This document shows, piece by piece, positions 34,718 through 43,630 of a DNA stretch of 64,000 bases. The position numbers were made by a program, and so were the translations under genes. This DNA is from Jannaschia marina (lineage in GTDB: Bacteria > Pseudomonadota > Alphaproteobacteria > Rhodobacterales > Rhodobacteraceae), in NCBI RefSeq assembly GCF_013404595.1, contig NZ_JABVAX010000016.1, forward strand, positions 1 through 64,000, given 5' to 3'. Below the pieces are notes generated by a model that searched no databases, was not told where the DNA came from, and saw only the letters and a list, made by a program, of their open reading frames with translations. The first letter of the stretch is position 1; every line of letters starts with the position of its first letter.

Positions 34718-36016
34718 ATGACTGACCTGACCCCGCGCGAGATCGTATCCGAGCTCGACCGGTTCATCATCGGACAGAAGGATGCCAAGCGCGCGGTCTC
34801 CGTCGCGCTGCGCAACCGCTGGCGGCGCAAGCAACTGGGCGACGACCTGCGGGACGAGGTCTACCCCAAGAACATCCTGATGATCGGGCCCACCGGCGTC
34901 GGCAAGACGGAGATCAGCCGCCGCCTCGCCAAACTCGCGCGCGCGCCCTTCCTGAAGGTCGAGGCGACGAAGTTCACCGAAGTCGGCTACGTCGGCCGCG
35001 ACGTGGAGCAGATCGTGCGCGACCTCGTCGACGCGGCCATCGCCATGGTGCGCGAGCAGATGCGCGACGACGTGAAGTCCAAGGCCCACGGCGCAGCCGA
35101 GGAGCGGGTGATCACCGCGCTCGCCGGGACGGACGCGCGCGAGGGCACGCGCGAGAGCTTCCGCAAGAAACTGCGCGCCGGAGAGCTCGACGACAAGGTG
35201 ATCGAGCTGGAGGTACAGGACACGTCGAACCCGATGGGCATGGCGATCCCGGGTCAGCCGGGCATGGACCAGATGGCCAACCTCGGCGATCTCTTCGGCA
35301 AGATGATGCAGCGGACGGTCAAGAAGCGGATGAGCGTCGCCGCCTCCTACGACCTCCTGATCGACGAGGAGGCGGACAAGCTGCTCGACGACGAAACCGT
35401 GAAGCGCGAGGCCGTGCGCGCGGTCGAGCAGAACGGCATCGTCTTCATCGACGAGATCGACAAGGTCTGCGCCCGCTCCGACGCGCGGGGTGGCGACGTG
35501 AGCCGCGAGGGTGTGCAGCGCGACCTTCTGCCCCTGATCGAGGGCACGACGGTCTCGACGAAGCACGGGGCGGTCAAGACCGACCACATCCTCTTCATCG
35601 CCTCGGGTGCCTTCCACATCGCCAAGCCCTCGGACCTCCTGCCGGAACTGCAGGGTCGCCTGCCGATCCGGGTGGAGCTGCGCGCGCTGACCGAGGAGGA
35701 TTTCGTCCGCATCCTGACCGAAACGGACAACGCGCTCACGCGGCAGTATTCGGCCCTGATGGCAACTGAGGAAGTCACGATCACCTTCACCGAGGAAGGG
35801 ATCGCCGCACTGGCCCGCATCGCCGCGCAGGTGAACGAGAGCGTCGAGAACATCGGCGCGCGGCGGCTCTATACCGTGCTCGAACGGGTCTTCGAGGAAC
35901 TGTCCTTCGACGCGCCTGACAAGGGCGGTCAGGAAGTCACCGTCGATGCCGCCTTCGTCGAGGCGCAATTGGGCGAGCTGGCCCGATCCACCGACATCTC
36001 CCGCTACGTGCTGTAG
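34718..36016 (+). CDS. hslU: HslU ATPase/unfoldase subunit of HslVU
   Basis: A 432-residue AAA+ unfoldase that feeds substrates to HslV. N-terminus [34 protein letters not shown]; Walker [10 protein letters not shown]; the pore loop GYVGRDVE; Walker [12 protein letters not shown]; and the C-terminal sensor [20 protein letters not shown] and ISRYVL tail that docks in HslV. Start ATG 34718, giving the normal length. It is separated from hslV by 2.3 kb. Confidence 0.97.
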   Translation: MTDLTPREIVSELDRFIIGQKDAKRAVSVALRNRWRRKQLGDDLRDEVYPKNILMIGPTGVGKTEISRRLAKLARAPFLKVEATKFTEVGYVGRDVEQIVRDLVDAAIAMVREQMRDDVKSKAHGAAEERVITALAGTDAREGTRESFRKKLRAGELDDKVIELEVQDTSNPMGMAIPGQPGMDQMANLGDLFGKMMQRTVKKRMSVAASYDLLIDEEADKLLDDETVKREAVRAVEQNGIVFIDEIDKVCARSDARGGDVSREGVQRDLLPLIEGTTVSTKHGAVKTDHILFIASGAFHIAKPSDLLPELQGRLPIRVELRALTEEDFVRILTETDNALTRQYSALMATEEVTITFTEEGIAALARIAAQVNESVENIGARRLYTVLERVFEELSFDAPDKGGQEVTVDAAFVEAQLGELARSTDISRYVL

Positions 36017-36020
36017 CGGC

Positions 36021-37271
36021 TTGACGGGCCCCGCCGCCTACCTCCGCTTCGTCCGGAAGAACGCGGCCTTCCTTTCGGCGGGCCTCGTCATCAGTTTCAC
36101 CTCGAGCTACGGGCAAACGTTCTTCATCGCGCTCTTCGCCGACCGGATCATGGCGGCGAACGGGTTGAGCGACGGGGAATGGGGCCTGATCTACACCGTC
36201 GCCACGACCGCCTCGGCCGTCCTGATGGTCTTCGCCGGCGGGCTGACCGACCGGATGCGCGTGCGCCGGCTGATGGTCTTCGCCGGCGTCGGACTGGCCC
36301 TCGCCTGCCTGGCCATGGCCACCCTCTCCGGGGCCGTTGTGCTCCTCCTCACGGTTCTGGCGCTGCGTTTCTTCGGGCAGGGGCTTATGAGCCATATCGC
36401 CGCCGTCGCGATGGCCCGCTGGTTCGTGGCAAGCCGGGGCAAGGCACTCTCGATCGCGGCAATGGGATTCGCACTCGGGCAGGCCGTTCTGCCGCTCGTC
36501 TTCGTCGCCCTCCTCGCGGTTGCCGAGTGGCGAATGCTCTGGGCCCTTTCGGCGGTGCTCGTTCTCCTGACGCTGCCGTTGGTCCTGCGCCTCCTGCGGG
36601 CCGAGCGGACGCCGCAGGCACTGGCAACCGAACGCCCCGCACCGGGGCTCGGCGGTCTGCACTGGACGCGGAGCGCGGTGTTGCGGCACTGGCTCTTCTG
36701 GCTGATGCTGCCGCTCCTCCTCGGGCCACCGGCTTTCGGCACGGCGCTCTTCTTCCATCAGGTCCACCTGACGGCGGTGAAGGGCTGGGCCATGATCGAC
36801 TACGTCGCGCTCCTGCCGCTCCTGACGGTGGTTTCGGTCGCGACGACATTCGCCTCCGGTGCCTTGATCGACCGGGTGGGCACCGGGCCTCTGATCGCGC
36901 TCTACATGCTCCCCTTCGCCGGCAGCTTCATGATGATGGGTTCCGCGGAAACTCTCGGCATGGCGGCACTGGCCCTCCTGATCTTCGGGCTCGGAATGGG
37001 AACGCAAGCGACCGTGCCGACGGCCTTCTGGGCGGAGTACTTCGGCACGCGACACCTCGGCTCGATCAAGGCGTTGGCCGTGGCGATCATGGTGTTCGGG
37101 TCGGCCGTCGGCCCGGGACTCACGGGTGTGCTGATCGATGCGGGCTACGACTTCGACGCGCAGATGCCCTGGATCGGCGTCTATTTCCTTCTGGCGGCCG
37201 GTCTTGCCACGCTCGGCGTGGTCCGCGCCCGCACCACCCTACCGGCGAAGGTAGATGTAGTAGGCTCCTGA
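36021..37271 (+). CDS. Major facilitator superfamily transporter
   Basis: A 416-residue protein with twelve helices in two halves. The first half has FTSSYGQTFFIALFADRIM and the loop FAGGLTDRMRVRRLMVF, a variant of the MFS GxxxDRxGRR motif; the second half has FASGALIDRVGTGPLIALY. The best start is TTG 36021, 4 bp after the hslU stop; an upstream extension would run deep into hslU. The substrate is unknown. Probably co-transcribed with hslU. Confidence 0.86.
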   Translation: MTGPAAYLRFVRKNAAFLSAGLVISFTSSYGQTFFIALFADRIMAANGLSDGEWGLIYTVATTASAVLMVFAGGLTDRMRVRRLMVFAGVGLALACLAMATLSGAVVLLLTVLALRFFGQGLMSHIAAVAMARWFVASRGKALSIAAMGFALGQAVLPLVFVALLAVAEWRMLWALSAVLVLLTLPLVLRLLRAERTPQALATERPAPGLGGLHWTRSAVLRHWLFWLMLPLLLGPPAFGTALFFHQVHLTAVKGWAMIDYVALLPLLTVVSVATTFASGALIDRVGTGPLIALYMLPFAGSFMMMGSAETLGMAALALLIFGLGMGTQATVPTAFWAEYFGTRHLGSIKALAVAIMVFGSAVGPGLTGVLIDAGYDFDAQMPWIGVYFLLAAGLATLGVVRARTTLPAKVDVVGS

Positions 37272-37823
37272 CCCGCCGTGCGAACGATGCGCCTCGGTGA
37301 CCTGGAGGATGAGGGGCGCGAGCGGCGGCAGGCGCAGCCACTGCGGCACCTGATGCTTGAGCACGCCGAGCCGGGTCGGGATCGGCCCGAAATCCGGCTT
37401 CCGCTTGCCTTTGCCTGTCACCACGATCACGAGCCGCTTACCCGCCGCATGGGCATCGAGCACGAACCGCGTGAGCGCCGGATGCGCGGTGTCGAGCGTC
37501 ATGCCGTGAAGGTCGAGCTTTCCTTCGGGACGCAGCTTTCCCGAGCGCATTCGCTTGTGGGTCTTCGCATCCATTCGCAGGGGTGCACCGTTCACCTGCT
37601 CCGAGAGCGTCGGTGCGAGCGCATGGCCCGACGTGCGCGGCCGCGCGCGACTGCCGATCTCGAACGCGGGTGCGGGGGTCGACGCGGGACGGGGCCGCGC
37701 GATGGCTTTGGGCAGCGTCTCGGGGGCCGGATCGGGTCGCTCGGGGTGGAGCGGATCGGCGGTCTGCCGGTAGCGCGCCCAGACCTCGCGGTCCTCCGCG
37801 CTCAATCCCCGACGACGCTTCAC
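37239..37823 (-). CDS. Smr-domain protein
   Basis: A 194-residue protein from GTG 37823, overlapping the mltA stop by four bases (GTGA). A disordered Pro/Arg-rich N-terminal half precedes a C-terminal Smr domain (about 105-194) with KLDLHGMTLDTAH, LVIVVTGKGKRK, LKHQVPQWL and HGGSGAYYIYLRR. The DLHG and TGKG-type motifs are those of Smr endonuclease-like domains acting on branched DNA or RNA. Its 3' end overlaps the MFS gene antisense by 33 bp. Confidence 0.9.
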   Translation of the reverse strand: MKRRRGLSAEDREVWARYRQTADPLHPERPDPAPETLPKAIARPRPASTPAPAFEIGSRARPRTSGHALAPTLSEQVNGAPLRMDAKTHKRMRSGKLRPEGKLDLHGMTLDTAHPALTRFVLDAHAAGKRLVIVVTGKGKRKPDFGPIPTRLGVLKHQVPQWLRLPPLAPLILQVTEAHRSHGGSGAYYIYLRR

Positions 37824-38689
37824 CGCGGCACCAGAGGCACGAACCGTCCCATCGCGTTCAGTGCTCCGGCGGCGCGACCCGCCGCATCGCCCGTCCCGAA
37901 GAACAGATCGGCACGCCCTGCGCCCTTGATGGCCGAGCCGGTATCCTGCGCGATACAGAGCCGGGCGTGACCGGCGACCTCGACCCAGATCGGGGTACCG
38001 AGCAGCGTATGATCCGGGTCGACGGCCAGGCTGCGCAGCGCCGTCACCTGGCAGAGCGTGCCCTGCGGCCCCTGCCCCGCGGGCGCGTCGGACACCTTGA
38101 AGAAAACGTAGCTCGGGTTCTCCGCCATCGCACGCAGCCCCCGCGCAGGATCGACGCGCAGCCATGCCTTGAGTGCTTCGGCCGTCAGGTTTGGCCCGAG
38201 GAGGCCGCGCTCGATCAGGCGCTTGCCGATGGAGACATAGGGCTGCCCGTTGGTGCCGGCATAGCCGACGCGCAGCGTGCCGCCATCGGCGAAGCGCAGT
38301 CGACCCGACCCCTGCACCTGCAGGAAGAAGCGGTCGACCGGATCGCGCAGCCAGGCGATCTCGTACCCGGCGAGGAGCGGTTCGATCTCCGCCCGGGGCG
38401 CGCCGACCCCGCCGACTGGCGGCGCGTGGATCGGGCAGGGAAATTCGGCGCTCGGGCCGCGCGCCGCGTCGAGTTCGGGTTCGTAGTAGCCCGTGAAATG
38501 CCCCCGAAGCGGCACGCCGGGTCGGAACCGCGTCTCGAAATAGCTGCGCGCGTCGCCGTCGATCGTCACGCCCCCCTGCCGCAGGGCCGCGGCGGCGGCG
38601 TCCAGATCGTCCTCCGCCCAACCGGGCAGGTCCGAAAACGAAAGCCGCCCCGTTTCGGGGGCGGCGGAGGGGACGCGGGCGGCGGTCAC
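37820..38689 (-). CDS. mltA: Lytic murein transglycosylase A
   Basis: A 289-residue protein with the MltA barrel (about 55-190: GHFTGYYEPELDAARG, PLLAGYEIAWLRDPVDRFFLQVQGSGRL, GYAGTNGQPYVSIG) and the 3D domain (about 195-285: GTPIWVEVAGHARLCIAQDTGSAIKGAGRADLFFGTGDAAG with catalytic Asp). It cleaves peptidoglycan glycan strands to anhydromuropeptides. Oddly, no signal peptide or lipobox precedes MTAARVPSAAPETGRLSF from GTG 38689, just past the Tim44-like gene; the export route is unclear. Coupled to the Smr gene. Confidence 0.92.
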   Translation of the reverse strand: MTAARVPSAAPETGRLSFSDLPGWAEDDLDAAAAALRQGGVTIDGDARSYFETRFRPGVPLRGHFTGYYEPELDAARGPSAEFPCPIHAPPVGGVGAPRAEIEPLLAGYEIAWLRDPVDRFFLQVQGSGRLRFADGGTLRVGYAGTNGQPYVSIGKRLIERGLLGPNLTAEALKAWLRVDPARGLRAMAENPSYVFFKVSDAPAGQGPQGTLCQVTALRSLAVDPDHTLLGTPIWVEVAGHARLCIAQDTGSAIKGAGRADLFFGTGDAAGRAAGALNAMGRFVPLVPR

Positions 38690-38690
38690 G

Positions 38691-39350
38691 TCACTCGTCC
38701 GTGGCGACCAGTTTCCAGTTCGGATCGCCCGTGCCCATCTTGCGGGCGAAGGTCCAGACGTCGCGCTGCTTCTTGATCTGGTTCGGGTCGCCCTCGATCA
38801 CCGTGCCGTCGGCGTCCTTCACCACGCTCGTTAGCTCGCCCACGAACCGCAGCGTGATCTGGGCCTCTTTGTCCGTCTCGTCGAAGCTCGCGTGGCGCAG
38901 CGTCGTCTCCCGAACGCCGATGAAGCTCGCCTCGATCCTGAGACCTTTGTCCTCCCGGTCGGAAATGACCGACAGGAACGCCTCGTAGATGTCTTCCGAC
39001 AGGAAGGGCTGCACGTCGCCGAGATCGCCGTTCTCGAAGGCCATCAGGATCATCTCGTAGGCCTGCCGCGCACCGCCGACGAATTCGCTGACCGAGAACC
39101 CCGGCTCCGCGGCCTTCATCGCGGCCAGCGCCTCGGCGCTCTCGCTGCCCTCGTCGACGAAATCGGTGATGTCGCGGTCGGGGCCGCCGTCGATGACCTC
39201 GAACTCCCGGCGCACTTCGGGCGTCCGCGACGCGGGCGCGATGGGCGGCTTCTCGAACCCCGTGCGCGTGCCCAGAACGTTCTTGAGCTTGATCACGAGG
39301 AAAAGGGCGATCCCGGCCAGGACGAGAAGTTGTATCACGGCGTCGTTCAT
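38691..39350 (-). CDS. Tim44-like (MPT) domain protein
   Basis: A 219-residue protein: a single N-terminal membrane helix (AVIQLLVLAGIALFLVIKL), an acidic linker, then the Tim44/MBA1 domain from about residue 80 (FVGGARQAYEMILMAFENGDLGDVQPFLSEDIYEAFLSVISDRE..., ending WTFARKMGTGDPNWKLVATDE). Bacterial relatives (TimA-like) are inner-membrane proteins of unknown role related to the mitochondrial import motor. ATG 39350 has GGATG-type spacing after AAAAGG. Divergent from fxsA; 1 bp before mltA, so co-transcribed. Confidence 0.9.
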   Translation of the reverse strand: MNDAVIQLLVLAGIALFLVIKLKNVLGTRTGFEKPPIAPASRTPEVRREFEVIDGGPDRDITDFVDEGSESAEALAAMKAAEPGFSVSEFVGGARQAYEMILMAFENGDLGDVQPFLSEDIYEAFLSVISDREDKGLRIEASFIGVRETTLRHASFDETDKEAQITLRFVGELTSVVKDADGTVIEGDPNQIKKQRDVWTFARKMGTGDPNWKLVATDE

Positions 39351-39450
39351 CCTTTTCTCCGACAGGTCGGGGTCTTGGTATTGCCCCCGTGGCACATATG
39401 TAAGGCCGCAAGGGGGTCAAGGGAAGCCACGCCCCCGGTAAGGAGACGTC

Positions 39451-39921
39451 ATGCCGCTTCTGGCCCTGTTCATCATCGTCCCGCTCGTGGAGATCGGGCT
39501 CTTCATCCAGGTCGGCGGCTGGCTGGGTCTCTGGCCGACGCTCGGCATCGTCGTGGTAACGGCGATCATCGGCACCGCGCTCGTCCGGCGGCAGGGCCTG
39601 CAGGAGCTGGCCCGCGTGCAGCAGGCTTTCGACCGGCTCGACAATCCGACACGCCCGCTTGCCCATGGCGCGATGATCCTCGCGTCGGGCCTACTGCTCC
39701 TGACGCCCGGGTTCTTCACCGACGCGGTCGGCTTCCTCCTTCTCGTGCCGCAGGTGCGCGACCGGGTGATGGCCGCCGTGCGCAGCCGCGTGAAAGTGCA
39801 GTCGTTCACGATGGGTGGCCCGGCCGGACAGCAACGGCACCACCCGGAAGAGGATGTGGTCGAAGCGGACTACGTCGAGGTGCCCCCGCGCGAGGGCCCG
39901 TCCGGCTGGACGCGCGACTGA
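39451..39921 (+). CDS. fxsA: FxsA-family membrane protein
   Basis: A 156-residue protein: PLLALFIIVPLVEIGLFIQVGGWLGLWPTLGIVVVTAIIGTALVRRQG is the FxsA signature, followed by a third hydrophobic segment (LLLLTPGFFTDAVGFLLLVPQVR) and a charged C-terminal tail. FxsA in E. coli affects F-plasmid exclusion of phage T7; its cellular role elsewhere is unknown. It precedes secB on the same strand and follows a divergent promoter region shared with the Tim44-like gene. Confidence 0.93.
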   Translation: MPLLALFIIVPLVEIGLFIQVGGWLGLWPTLGIVVVTAIIGTALVRRQGLQELARVQQAFDRLDNPTRPLAHGAMILASGLLLLTPGFFTDAVGFLLLVPQVRDRVMAAVRSRVKVQSFTMGGPAGQQRHHPEEDVVEADYVEVPPREGPSGWTRD

Positions 39922-39996
39922 GGGCGGTGCGGTTGTGAGGCAATCCGGCCTCTGCTAGGCGGGGCCGACCGAATTTTCACACCCGAGGACCGTTAG

Positions 39997-40533
39997 ATGG
40001 CCGACGAAGACCAGACGACCGAAGACCAGACCACGCCCGAGACCCCCGCCCCGAACGGTGCGGCGCAGCCGCAGCAGATGCCGCAGATGAATATCCTGGG
40101 GCAGTACATCCGCGATCTGTCGTTCGAGAACGTGGCCGTGCAGAAGGGTCAGGTGATGGAGGGACAGCCCGACATCAACGTCCAGGTCGGTCTCGAAGCC
40201 AAGAAGCGCAGCACCGAAGGCCAGTACGAGGTCGCGGTGAAGCTGAATGTGACGGCCAAGGTGAAGGGCGGTGACACACCGGTCTTCGCGATGGAGCTCG
40301 ACTACGCCGGGGTCTTCGCGATCTCGAACGTGCCCGAGAACCAGATGCATCCCTACCTGATGATCGAATGCCCGCGGATGCTCTTCCCGTTCCTGCGCCG
40401 CATCGTCTCGGACGTGTCGCGCGACGGCGGCTTCCCGCCGCTCAACCTCGAGAATATCGACTTCGTCTCGCTCTACCGCAACGAGCTGACGCGCCGGGCG
40501 CAGGCACAGGCGGCCGAGGCTCCGAAGGTCTGA
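39997..40533 (+). CDS. secB: Protein-export chaperone SecB
   Basis: A 178-residue tetrameric chaperone keeping precursors unfolded and handing them to SecA. Signature: MPQMNILGQYIRDLSFENVAVQKG at about 30-50, YEVAVKLNVTAKV, ELDYAGVFAISNVPENQMHPYLMIECPRMLFPFLRRIVSDVSRDGGFPPLNLENIDFVSLY. The 28-residue N-terminal Glu/Thr/Pro extension is common in alphaproteobacteria. A hairpin between it and dnaQ terminates both. Confidence 0.96.
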   Translation: MADEDQTTEDQTTPETPAPNGAAQPQQMPQMNILGQYIRDLSFENVAVQKGQVMEGQPDINVQVGLEAKKRSTEGQYEVAVKLNVTAKVKGGDTPVFAMELDYAGVFAISNVPENQMHPYLMIECPRMLFPFLRRIVSDVSRDGGFPPLNLENIDFVSLYRNELTRRAQAQAAEAPKV

Positions 40534-40542
40534 CCGAAGCGG

Positions 40543-40571
40543 ACGGCCCGGCCGAGCGCGCGTCGGGCCGC
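40543..40571. terminator. Convergent terminator hairpin secB/dnaQ
   Basis: CGGCCCG (40544-40550) pairs with CGGGCCG (40564-40570) in the 39-bp gap between the secB and dnaQ stops. No T-run. Confidence 0.65.
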
Positions 40572-40572
40572 C

Positions 40573-41262
40573 CTAGCGTAGCGTCTTCCAGAGCGCAGCG
40601 TCTCCAAGACCTTCCACGAAAGCCGCATGAGCCTCGGCCTCGGCCTCGCTCACGCGCGACGGCAGAGGCGTCGGACGCGGGCGCGGCACCCATTCGGTGC
40701 CGTCCGTATCGGGCCCCGAGGCACCCCGACTGACCAGCGACATCGCAGGCTGCCGCCCGCCGATCAGCTCCAGGTAGACTTCCGCCAAGATCTCGCTGTC
40801 GAGGAGCGCGCCATGCTTCACCCGGCTCGAGTTGTCGATACCGAAGCGACGGCAGAGCGCGTCGAGCGACGCGGGCGAGCCCGGAAACTTGGCGCGGGCG
40901 ATGGCAAGCGTGTCGATCGCCCGGTCCATATGCATTATCGGCAGGCCCATCCATTGAAGCTCCGCGTTGAGGAACTTCATATCGAAGGCCGCATTGTGGA
41001 TCACGAGCTTCGCGTCGCCGATGAAGTCGAGGAACGCCTGCCCGACCTGCTTGAAGACGGGAAAATCCTTCAGGAAGTCGTCACCCAGCCCGTGCACCTG
41101 AAAGGCGTCGTCGGGCATCGTGCGCTCGGGGTTGATGTACTGGTGGTACTCCCGCCCCGTGCGAACATGGTTGATAAGCTCGACGGCCCCGATCTCGACG
41201 ATGCGGTCGCCGCTTTCGGGCTCGAAGCCCGTCGTCTCGGTGTCGAGAACGATTTCCCTCAT
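40573..41262 (-). CDS. dnaQ: DNA polymerase III epsilon subunit (proofreading exonuclease)
   Basis: A 229-residue 3'-5' exonuclease with the DEDDh residues: EIVLDTETTGFEPESGDRIVEIGAVEL (Exo I), LVIHNAAFDMKFLNAEL (Exo II), and HGALLDSEILAEVYLEL (Exo III with the catalytic His). The C-terminal alpha-binding tail is rich in Pro/Ala. Its ATG overlaps the coaE stop (ATGA); last gene of maf-aroE-coaE-dnaQ, the order found beside oriC in many alphaproteobacteria. Confidence 0.96.
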   Translation of the reverse strand: MREIVLDTETTGFEPESGDRIVEIGAVELINHVRTGREYHQYINPERTMPDDAFQVHGLGDDFLKDFPVFKQVGQAFLDFIGDAKLVIHNAAFDMKFLNAELQWMGLPIMHMDRAIDTLAIARAKFPGSPASLDALCRRFGIDNSSRVKHGALLDSEILAEVYLELIGGRQPAMSLVSRGASGPDTDGTEWVPRPRPTPLPSRVSEAEAEAHAAFVEGLGDAALWKTLR

Positions 41263-41831
41263 GTCAGCTCCTCCACGATCTCGGCGACCCGGGACCGTGC
41301 GCGGTCCATGTCCGTCGTCTCGATGATGTAGTCCGCCCGTGCGCGCTTGTCAGCGTCGGGCATCTGCCGTGCAAGAATGAGGTCGAGCTCCGCCGGCGAC
41401 ATCGTGCCCCGCGCGAGGATGCGGGCCCGCTGCGTCTCGGCATCGACGGTGACGACGGCGACGCGGTCGCAGGCGGCATCTGTCCCCGTCTCGAAGAAGA
41501 GCGGAACATCCCAGACGACGAGGCCCGCGCCCTGTTTCACGGTCCAGGCCCCACGGTCGGCAGCGACGAGCGGATGGACGATGGCGTTGAGCGCGTCGAG
41601 CCCGGTCTCCGGCTCGGCGTTCAGAGCGGCGCGCAGAGCGGATCGGTCGATACCGGTCTCCGTCCGCGTGCCTGGAAAGCGGCGTGCGACCGGCTCGACG
41701 GCCGCACCACCCTCGGCATAAAGCGCATGAACCGTCGCATCCGCATCCCAGACGGGCACGCCAAGATCGCGGAACATCTGCGCCGTCGTGGACTTGCCCA
41801 TGCCCATGGATCCGGTGAGGCCCAGGATCAT
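41259..41831 (-). CDS. coaE: Dephospho-CoA kinase
   Basis: A 190-residue P-loop kinase for the last step of CoA synthesis. MILGLTGSMGMGKSTTAQMFRDLGVPVWDAD holds the Walker A loop and the DAD acceptor site; VVWDVPLFFETGTDAACDRVAVVTV and RILARGTMSPAELDLILARQMPDADKRARADYIIE are the lid and C-terminal landmarks. ATG 41831 overlaps the aroE stop, and its stop overlaps the dnaQ start, both ATGA. Confidence 0.95.
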   Translation of the reverse strand: MILGLTGSMGMGKSTTAQMFRDLGVPVWDADATVHALYAEGGAAVEPVARRFPGTRTETGIDRSALRAALNAEPETGLDALNAIVHPLVAADRGAWTVKQGAGLVVWDVPLFFETGTDAACDRVAVVTVDAETQRARILARGTMSPAELDLILARQMPDADKRARADYIIETTDMDRARSRVAEIVEELT

Positions 41832-42646
41832 GCGAGTACGGCCGCGCACAACTCCGCATCGACGACCGGAGCGCGCCCGAACCAGGCTTCGAACCCCGGC
41901 GCCGCCTGATGCAGGAGCATCCCCAGCCCTTCCACGGTAACCGCGCCGCGCGCCGCGGCATTGCGCAACAGCGGCGTCTCAAGCGGGCTGTAGACGATGT
42001 CGGCCACCGTCGTACCGTCAGCCATGGCACCGAGGTCGAAATCGAGCGGTGGCTGTCCGCTCATCCCGAGGCTCGTCGTGTTCACGAGAAGACCGTGATC
42101 GGCGAGCGCCGTGGGCCCGTCCTCCCAATCGAGAGCGGTCACATGGGCGTCGAAGAGCGCCGCCAGGGTTTCGGCCCGGGCGCGCGTGCGGTTGACGATC
42201 GTGATGTCCGGCACGCCCGCATCGAGCAAGGCGGCCACGATACCCCGCGCGGCACCGCCCGCACCCAGGACGAGCGCGGGATGATCGGGCCGCCAGCCCG
42301 GAGCCTGTTGCCGAAGGTTGGCAATGAAACCGTAACCATCTGTATTGTCTGCTATAATACGGCCATCCGACTCGAAGCTCAGCGTATTTGCTGCTTCGAC
42401 GGCCCGGGCCCGGTCGGTCACGTCATCGGCCAAACGGAAGACGGCTTCCTTGTGGGGAATGGTGCAGTTCAACCCCCGAAAGCCGAGATCGGGCAAGAGT
42501 CGCAAGGTCGCCTCCAGCCGATCCGGCGTGACGTGGAGCGGAACGTAGTGACCGTCGATTCCGTAGCGTCGCAGCCAGTGGCCGTGGAGTCGGGGCGACC
42601 GACTCTGCGCGATGGGATCGCCGATGACGCCGGCAAGAACGGTCAT
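41828..42646 (-). CDS. aroE: Shikimate dehydrogenase
   Basis: A 272-residue NADPH enzyme of the shikimate pathway. GVIGDPIAQSRSPRLHGHWL binds shikimate; GLNCTIPHKEAVF has the catalytic Lys and ADNTDGYGF the Asp; VLGAGGAARGIVAAL is the NADP fold, VNRTRARAE the 2'-phosphate site, NTTSLGM and GLGMLLHQAAPGFEAWFG the C-terminal end. Start ATG 42646, overlapping the maf stop (ATGA). Confidence 0.97.
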   Translation of the reverse strand: MTVLAGVIGDPIAQSRSPRLHGHWLRRYGIDGHYVPLHVTPDRLEATLRLLPDLGFRGLNCTIPHKEAVFRLADDVTDRARAVEAANTLSFESDGRIIADNTDGYGFIANLRQQAPGWRPDHPALVLGAGGAARGIVAALLDAGVPDITIVNRTRARAETLAALFDAHVTALDWEDGPTALADHGLLVNTTSLGMSGQPPLDFDLGAMADGTTVADIVYSPLETPLLRNAAARGAVTVEGLGMLLHQAAPGFEAWFGRAPVVDAELCAAVLA

Positions 42647-43224
42647 ACTTCGAGGTCTCCGCGGGTGACGAGAAAGTCGATCAACGGCAGAAGCGGTAGA
42701 CCCAGGACGGAGAAGTAGTCCCCGTCGACGCGGTGGAAGAGCCGCGCACCCTCGCCTTCGAGCGTATAGCTTCCGGCGGACCAACGGATCTCCTCCCAGT
42801 GGCGCGCGACGTAGCCCGCAACGTAATCGGCGCTTGCGGCGCGCATGGTCATCGCGACCGTCGAGACATGGCGCCACACCGGCTTGCCGTCCTCTGCGAC
42901 GACCGCGGCTGAATGGAGGCGGTGCTTGCCACCCGCGAGCGCGGTGAGCTGCGCGACGGCCGCTTCCGGTGTCTCGGGCTTCGAGACGAGTGTTCCGTCA
43001 TGGTCGAGCACCTGATCGCACCCGAGGACGAGCCCCGCTTCGCGGACGCGCAGGGCTTTCATCTCGGCCAGGGCATCGGCCACGTTACGGGGTGGATGAC
43101 CCTCGGCCAGGAGCGCATCCTTGACCATCTCCTCGTCGACGCGGGGCGGCCGGGCTTCGAACGGGATCGCCGCGTTGCGCAGGAGCGTCTGGCGCGTTTG
43201 CGAAGTGGAGGCGAGAATCAGCAT
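42643..43224 (-). CDS. maf: Maf-family nucleotide pyrophosphatase
   Basis: A 193-residue Maf/HAM1-like protein: LILASTSQTRQTLLRNAAIPFEARPPRVDE, then LVLGCDQVLDHDGTLVSKPETPEAAVAQL with the active-site Asp, SADYVAGYVARHW and EGEGARLFHRVDGDYFSVLGLPLLPLIDFL. Maf proteins hydrolyse non-canonical or canonical NTPs and restrain septation. ATG 43224 is the start that gives normal length. First gene of the leftward operon facing the putative origin. Confidence 0.95.
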   Translation of the reverse strand: MLILASTSQTRQTLLRNAAIPFEARPPRVDEEMVKDALLAEGHPPRNVADALAEMKALRVREAGLVLGCDQVLDHDGTLVSKPETPEAAVAQLTALAGGKHRLHSAAVVAEDGKPVWRHVSTVAMTMRAASADYVAGYVARHWEEIRWSAGSYTLEGEGARLFHRVDGDYFSVLGLPLLPLIDFLVTRGDLEV

Positions 43225-43630
43225 CGGCGACAGCGGGACAACCTTGGGGAAAACCGGGGGTGAAATCCGGTGGGAAAGACTGTGACAGGAGTGAACCCTG
43301 CACGTCCGGAGGACAAGTCGGCACATCCGCGAATTTTTTCGGGAACCTTTCGGCGTCGGATGCGTTTGCACGCCAGCTGTGGAACGTCTGACCCTGTACC
43401 CCGTGCTCACCCCTGCACCCCCCAGGACGTTCCACAGCAATACCGCTCGGCAGCCTTTGCTCGGCCATGGGTTATCCCCAGACACACGCGTAAGATGAGG
43501 TGGATCATCCTGAATTGTGGAGCGATGCAGGAGAGCGGTTTAATCCCCGTTTTCCACCGCTCCAACAAAGAACATCATCCTTCTCTTTCTCTTTCTTTAA
43601 GATAGGAAGGTCGGGACGAAAGGGAGCACC
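43225..43630. other. Putative chromosomal replication origin (oriC)
   Basis: This 406-bp gap has no credible gene. It contains a perfect 13-bp inverted repeat, GCTGTGGAACGTC (43376-43388) / GACGTTCCACAGC (43426-43438); DnaA-box-like words TTATCCCCA (43472-43480) and TTGTGGAGC (about 43515), and TTTCCACC (about 43551); and a T/C-rich run at about 43577-43600. Genes face away on both sides (maf leftward, hemJ-rho-mnmEG-rsmG-parAB rightward). In other alphaproteobacteria oriC lies between the maf/aroE/coaE/dnaQ side and the hem/rho/gid/par side. No perfect TTATCCACA box is present, so this is an inference from synteny plus sequence. Confidence 0.7.
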
